Assembly (NCBI GenBank): GCA_036172665.1
Contig: CM069872.1
Location: forward strand, 52,004,101 to 52,068,100
Direction: 5' to 3'
Length of the DNA: 64,000 nucleotides
Source: Prosopocoilus inquinatus
Taxonomy: Eukaryota > Arthropoda > Insecta > Coleoptera > Lucanidae
Position 1 is the first letter of the stretch. Each line of letters opens with the position of its first letter. The notes below the pieces were generated by a model, which did no database searches, had not been told where the DNA came from, and saw nothing but the letters and a program-made list of their open reading frames with translations. Below are positions 59,201 through 64,000 of the stretch, one piece after another. A program made the translations under genes and the position numbers.

Positions 59201-62200
59201 CCCCGGGCCTTAACAGTTCCATGACCGCCTCCTGATGCGTCGCCTGGGTCACGTCGGTTCCGTTGACTTTGATTATCCGGTCGCCGACGCGCAACTTCCC
59301 CGAATTCGCCGCCGTTCCGCCGGGCACCATCTGTCGGGGAGACGTCGCGTCAAGTTCAAGGCAACCTACGGGGGAGACCCCTTGGACTTACGTGCGAGAT
59401 GAAAATCCCCGGCTCTTTCGTCCCGAATGGGATGCTCGAGTGGTCCGTGCCGCCGATTATGCTGAAGCCTAGTGAACCGCCCGCCTTGCTCAAGGTCACG
59501 TCCTAAATGCGGAAATTCGCGTTACGCCAAACTGTGCCGGGTGTACCATCCACGAAGCGGGTACAAATGTTCCTTGTGTGGAAAGGAAAGACGTGCTGTC
59601 AAGTGTTTAACTATATACAGAGCTTCGAGTTCTAAAATACGGTAGAATATTTGTACCCGCTAGGTGATTTCGCAAAAAAAAAATTACTGAACCTAGCACA
59701 CAGGGGTAAATTAGCACAACGTCTGTACAGATGATTATATTAAAATAAACTAAAAAAAAAAAAAAATCTCTAACGAAACGCACTGAAAAAGATCGCGGGC
59801 GGCCACCAATCAATCGTGACCGGGTACATTAGAATGAGTGAAGCGGGTATAAGGAGAGAGGAGAAGTTGTTTGTCCATTACCTGTGTCTTCGCTGCGCTG
59901 CAGATGAGGCCAATTCATAAGTGTGCAAGAGTTAGTCGCATGCGAGTGTGAAATATTTATTTACAACAAAGTATGCACGCACAAAGACGTGCCGTAGACC
60001 GCAGCAAAAAAAAAATTAGGTACGAATGTAAGCAGCACGCCATCTCTAAACCGCATGAAAAAGTAAACAATTTGAACGTGGAGGAGAGGGGGCAATCTGT
60101 GATCAAGTGAACAAACTGCCGATTTCCGTATGAAACAACATCGATTTCAAATTACCAGAATTACTTACGGTAATACAAATGTTGATTACGTGATGAGCTA
60201 GGTTTTAAGTGTGATACAAATATTTTTTTTTCTTGGACGTAAAAGTTATGTATGAATTCATAACATTTTCTCGATTAAGGTCCGATTCTGGAAACCTAAA
60301 TTAACGAGCCCGTTAAACCGTATCGGGTTTCTGGAAACATCGGATGAGGACGACTTTTAATACTTTTTGAGCTTAATTTCCTTTCCAGAAATAATAGTTG
60401 GAATACCAAAAATAGAAGGGACACGCGGAAAGGACGAATATTTCATGGGAAGAGAAAAAGTATAATTTGAATCGATTACGGAAAAATATAGGTTTACATA
60501 AATTGCGCATGCGCGAGTTAAGTTAACGAACCTGTTTGCCGCGTTAAAACAACCAATGGATTGAAATGTTTCCAGAAACTCATTTCCATCGAGTAGTTAG
60601 TCTAAACTACGTTAGTTTAACCATTACTTAGTTTAACTGGCCGAGTAAAATTGTTTCCAGAAACTCGGAATAAGTCAATTAAATGATTGAGTCAAATAAG
60701 GAGGTTGATCAACGCGAATCTTGAAATGTACCTCAGCCACAACACAAGCTCCGCCTGTATTGGCATTAATCAAGTCTTTCGGTTTATACTTTGACATTAA
60801 AAATTATTTTGGTCAAAGGCAGTTATAATAGTCATGTATTTTAAAAATATTTACTTTCGTGTATAGTATCAATCGTTTTTTGATTGTCAAAATTTCAGTT
60901 CTGAAAAAACGTACCTGCTTTTATTTCTTTTGTTTTCTTGGTTTTACTTGCTATTAATACTTCCCTGAGTTTGTTTCATGACCGCCCTTGACTAAAATAA
61001 TTTTTGCTGTCGCAAATACTTAAAATATAAACAGTTTGTATAAATTGATTTTACTGTGACTGTTTCAAATTTAAAGCTCCCGATCATTTAGAGGAGCTTA
61101 TGCTATATTCCATTTTTTTTAATTTTAAAAAATTCCCGAAATTTAAACTAAAAGAAGGCACAGAAATGTTAAATTTTTCAAATTATATTACTGACGGAAC
61201 TTGTGCTGTAGCTGTTAAAAAAACCGAATCTTGAAATGTACCTTAGCCACAATATAAGCTCCGACCGCTAAAATAAATCGCCGGGGGTTTTTAATTTCAA
61301 GAAGAAGATATAGAAACGTTCGTTCATAGAAACAATTTACATTTTTAATAGTAACTGAAGATTACATAGGCCGAAATATCGATTACTGCCCGTAGAAGCG
61401 GAGCTTGTGCTGTGGCTGCGGTACGTTTCAAGAATCGCGACCTAAAAATATCTTGATTCTTAAAAATTCACAGCCGGCTTCCAATGACCGAACGTGAAAA
61501 CACATGCATTTTATTTTTAAGTTTAACCAAACTCGTTCTTTTTCATTAAGATTGGCACGGCAAAAATGGAATATCATTAAAACAGTATAGTATCTCCCTG
61601 TGTACAGCAGAAACCGTTCAACCTTGAAGAAGATAAACACCAATCCGCGTGTAGTTTTGACGTGAAGCAATGAGCAACACAGTGGTATATAGTTTTGGTG
61701 CAGCTAAATGAAAGGCTTTCTGAAACGAAAACTAAAAAAAAAAAAAAAACGTACTGCACTACGAAACTGCATGCAACTGAAAGCGATCATTAGACATGCA
61801 ATAGACACTGCAAATGCGGCCATACCTCGATGATAACGGGCACAACGAGTTTATTGTCTGTTATACGAGTGACCACGGTCTCGGTGAACGTGCTCTTGGT
61901 GATGGTCTCTGTGACTCGGCCGGGTCCTGTCGGAGGCGGCGGCAGGTCGATGGGATCTGGTTTCCGAATGGTAACGGACACGGTTTGCGTGGGTTCGGCG
62001 GGGGGATTGGGGGTTTTGTGGAGGAAGTGGGCGGGGATCATGGCTTGAAATTCCTCATTCGTGATGGGCTTCGGTAGTACCTGAGCGTCGTCTCCGTCAG
62101 ATGAAGACGTGGGCGTGGCTTTCTTGTGGTTTTGGACGGGCGGGGGCGTCGCATGATTTAGCGTAGTAGGCGGCGGCGCTTGCGTTTTAATGTTCTGAGT

Positions 62201-63745
62201 AGGCGTGGGCGTGGCCGCTGGCGCTGCCGTCGCAGCGTTCTGCACGAGGATTGGCTTAGTGTTTTGAGTGGGCGGTGGAGCGTTTTCGCTGGATTGCGAG
62301 TTTAAACGTCGCGGGGCCGGTTGGGGAGGTTCATGTTTGGAATTATTTTGTTGTTCGGCGATTCCGTTCGTTCTCGTCGTTTCGTTTGCGGGCGGCGGTG
62401 ATGGTTCTATCTGCAACAATTCAACACAATTCAATACAAATTTACTATTTCTTTCCGGCACAACTTACTTTTTTGTCAATCTCCAGCGATCTCCTGTAGG
62501 AATTATACCCAGGCCTGTTCGCCATGTAACTGTTGGCCGAATATAATCCCGTGTAGGGCTTCGGTAAGCCGAAGACACGAGGTGATTGTTGGGGGCCGGG
62601 AGACGGCGACGGACTTTCTTTTTCGACGGGCACCTCCCTTTCGACGACCAATCGCACGAAGCGTTCCAGGCCCGTCAGCAAAGACACCGCTTGATCGTGA
62701 GTGGCCCCGATCAAGTCGATGCCGTTGATCGAAGTCACCTTGTCGCCGACGGAGAGCTTTCCGTCTTTATGCGCGACCCCTCCCTCCGTAATCCGCGATA
62801 TGTAAATGGCGTCCGAGTCGGTCTTAAACGGGGGCGACCCCTTCCCTCCGGCTATGCTGAAGCCGAGCCCCCGAGAGTCGCGGATCAATGTCGTGTGGAC
62901 CGTAAGCTTCTGGAAGACGACGTCGTCGTCGTTATCTCGGACGACATCGCCGGGTGGTGGTGGTGGGGGTAGAGGTGACGGAACCCTTTTGTTCAGGGAG
63001 GGGGCGACGAGCCTAGTTACTTCGCGGCTCACTTCGAGGATTAACACGGAGCCGGACGCCTTTAAAACTTCGACGGCGTCGTAGTGGCTGACGTCGAGGA
63101 CGGCGACGCCGTTCACCGACAGTACTTTATCGCCGACTTTGAGGCCGGCGAGATCAGCGGGGCCGCCCTCGGTGACCCGCGAGATGAATATCCCCTCGTC
63201 GTCGCCCTTGAAGGGCGTCGAGCCTCGGCCGCCCGCGATCGACAAACCAAGGCCTGCCCTGGAACGCTCGATATGAATCTCGTATTTTTCTTCGCGTAGC
63301 TCCACCGCCGCGTCAGATTCACCAGCTGCAAAGACAAGTGTTTCATGATATGGTTGTTATTAATACTGCGCAATAAAAAAAAAATTGTTTACGCAGGTAA
63401 GACTGTTCGATTACTAATTTGACGTCAAGCATGGGACGCCTAACGACTTCTTAGTCACACGTTGCATCGCGTCAAAATCAACAATAACAATTCTGACATC
63501 ATCATATGGATGATGGCGTTTCGCGTGAATTATTTACTTGTTGTTATCGTGGTAAGCCCTGATAACGAAAACCAACCTGAGTATCTCAGTAGCTGCATTT
63601 TCGCCCGCTCAGGTACTACCCTGCTCTTGCTTCGCAGCGTCAGAGTCGCCGCTCTCGCCCGAAGGTGATCATAACCTCTTCCGGTTTTCACGTCGACCGC
63701 GACACCCTTGGTCTTGACTCGCACCTTCGGTAAGGTGCTGTTCAT
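50035..63745 (-). CDS. scrib: Scribble, PDZ-containing C-terminal half (5' LRR part outside window)
   Basis: Cortical scaffold of the LAP family that sets apico-basal polarity with Dlg and Lgl. Minus-strand exons recognised: 63325-62469 (PDZ1 with [22 protein letters not shown]2 with [16 protein letters not shown]), 62410-61826 (proline-rich linker), 59502-59392 and 59330-59151 (PDZ3 with [12 protein letters not shown]), 58895-58500 (PDZ4, [15 protein letters not shown]), 58446-58174, 55053-53194 (long proline-rich exon), 53112-52998, 52932-52779 and 52721-52436. The last carries the conserved VRTAKAERR and [14 protein letters not shown] stretch shared with vertebrate SCRIB. All joins keep phase. 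Two alternative last exons follow (52177-51980 and 50277-50035). The 16 leucine-rich repeats expected of a LAP protein would lie beyond 64000. The intron between 58446-58500 is only 53 nt. An undetected exon within 55054-58173 is possible. Confidence 0.93.
50278..51979. other. Interval between the two scribble terminal exons
   Basis: No further exon was recognised. It contains repeats of the CTCAGCCAC family (about 50560-50640, 50725-50860), a hairpin at 51705-51780 with AGTTAGGCAA and TTGCCTAACT arms, and homopolymer A runs near 51252. Confidence 0.45.
51980..52177 (-). CDS. scrib: Scribble alternative terminal exon A
   Basis: It follows exon 52721-52436 in phase 0 through acceptor TGTGTCCAG. 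It encodes 65 residues beginning [13 protein letters not shown], containing [18 protein letters not shown] and ending EKLIEREV. This is charged and low in hydrophobics, like the C-terminal tail of arthropod Scribble. Confidence 0.7.
   Translation of the reverse strand: MRPSSADFPKLAVRTKPGASTTIRESEKVVGEKVTRRTEEYLDDVTGEKRVRTVEYVEKLIEREV
55054..58173. other. Large scribble intron without a confirmed exon
   Basis: AT-rich, with homopolymer T runs and an ATT microsatellite near 55908. A minus-strand frame at 57002-56840 after acceptor-like CTTATTCAG ([18 protein letters not shown]...) reads like protein and stays open for about 50 codons to a stop. It lacks a convincing donor and could only be an alternative last exon; support is weak. 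Confidence 0.4.
60281..60669. mobile_element. Candidate TIR element (TCCGATTCTGGAAAC ends) in scribble intron
   Basis: Left TCCGATTCTGGAAACC pairs approximately with right GTTTCCAGAAACTCGGA. Further TTTCTGGAAAC / GTTTCCAGAAA boxes and TAGTTTAACT-type repeats lie inside. Non-coding, about 390 bp. Confidence 0.5.
60711..61443. mobile_element. TIR element with about 70-bp ends (GTACCTCAGCCACA family)
   Basis: The left end GCGAATCTTGAAATGTACC, CTCAGCCACAACACAAGC and TCCGCC are matched in reverse complement by the right end at 61370-61443 (GCGGAGCTTGTGCTGTGGC, GGTACGTTTCAAGA). Internal and isolated copies of the same end sequence occur at about 61228-61265 and, elsewhere, near 8248, 50560 and 50787. 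No transposase is visible. It lies in the scribble intron between PDZ2 and PDZ3 exons. Confidence 0.7.
63577..63745 (-). CDS. scrib: Candidate alternative first exon of scribble (LRR-less isoform)
   Basis: The open frame starts at an ATG (63745) preceded 18 bp upstream in frame by TAA, encodes 56 codons plus one base (begins [14 protein letters not shown]) and ends at a good donor (TACTCAG-GTTGGT). Its phase matches the acceptor of the PDZ1/PDZ2 exon at 63325, joining as S-A-G-E-S-D before the PDZ domains. The N-terminus is basic (many K and R). If used, it makes a protein that keeps all four PDZ domains and lacks the LRRs. Transcription is not demonstrated. Confidence 0.5.
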
Positions 63746-64000
63746 TGCTCGGTTTTTTGTTTAACGCACGCGAACAACTGCCTATCGTCGCCCACTGATA
63801 ACGGCGGCCGCATACTCGGCGACGCGATAAGATAACGGTAGATTTAACCTGTTATATATTTGATTTCCGAAAAAAAGCGAACGCCGTTATTAAAACGGAT
63901 CTAGGTATCTCGGGCGGCCGCGCCTCACGACGATCGCGTCAACAATGAGATCGAGCTGGTTCGGCGACGTGTAATCGAATCGTAATCAAGCTCCGCCCAC

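Overview
This window is eukaryotic nuclear DNA, most likely from an insect. The supports are GT-AG introns (many of 50-100 bp), AT-rich intergenic DNA full of small inverted-repeat transposons, and a sugar-type gustatory receptor, a family confined to arthropods. A beetle would fit, but that is an inference from general style. No rRNA, tRNA, CRISPR array or prokaryotic operon structure was seen.

Layout. Positions 1-6500 are repeat-rich: a fold-back inverted repeat of about 1.6 kb (1495-3110) runs into a satellite-like array with a 371-bp higher-order period (3060-4270), followed by MITEs and coding-like minus-strand remnants (4563-6180). TMEM39 (susi-like) is on the minus strand at 6518-8145, and a transposon-rich spacer (8146-10790) includes a hAT-type MITE with a perfect 8-bp target duplication. 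Raf kinase is on the plus strand (10791-13442, two exons). A sugar gustatory receptor is on the minus strand (14489-21008, eight exons, 422 aa); its introns are packed with MITEs, and its first three exons lie between 1.3-1.5 kb inverted repeats. A repeat-filled spacer follows (21009-25391). Vps13, a bridge-like lipid-transfer protein, occupies 25392-41304 on the plus strand (33 exons, about 3322 aa). Arv1 follows at 41839-42826, then a WDR34/DYNC2I2-like dynein-2 intermediate chain at 43198-45360, a repeat spacer, and DNALI1 (axonemal dynein p28) at 48013-49042, all on the plus strand. The rest of the window (50035-63745 and beyond the right edge) is the PDZ-containing 3' half of scribble on the minus strand.

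Functionally the genes are mostly unrelated housekeeping or signalling genes: MAP-kinase signalling (Raf), ER and lipid handling (TMEM39, Arv1, Vps13), cilia (DYNC2I2, DNALI1), epithelial polarity (scribble) and taste (Gr). Exon models were made by hand; for each fully assembled gene the exon lengths sum to a multiple of three with consistent phases.

The most interesting observations are: an apparent alternative first exon of scribble that would give an LRR-less, PDZ-only protein; a tandemly triplicated splice acceptor plus LC8-type TQT motif in the dynein-2 intermediate chain; the inverted repeats flanking gustatory receptor exons 1-3, one arm of which carries a copy of the start of exon 4; colonisation of that gene's introns by one MITE family; and a Vps13 whose glycine-rich C-terminal region is eroded while the terminal PH-like module is retained.
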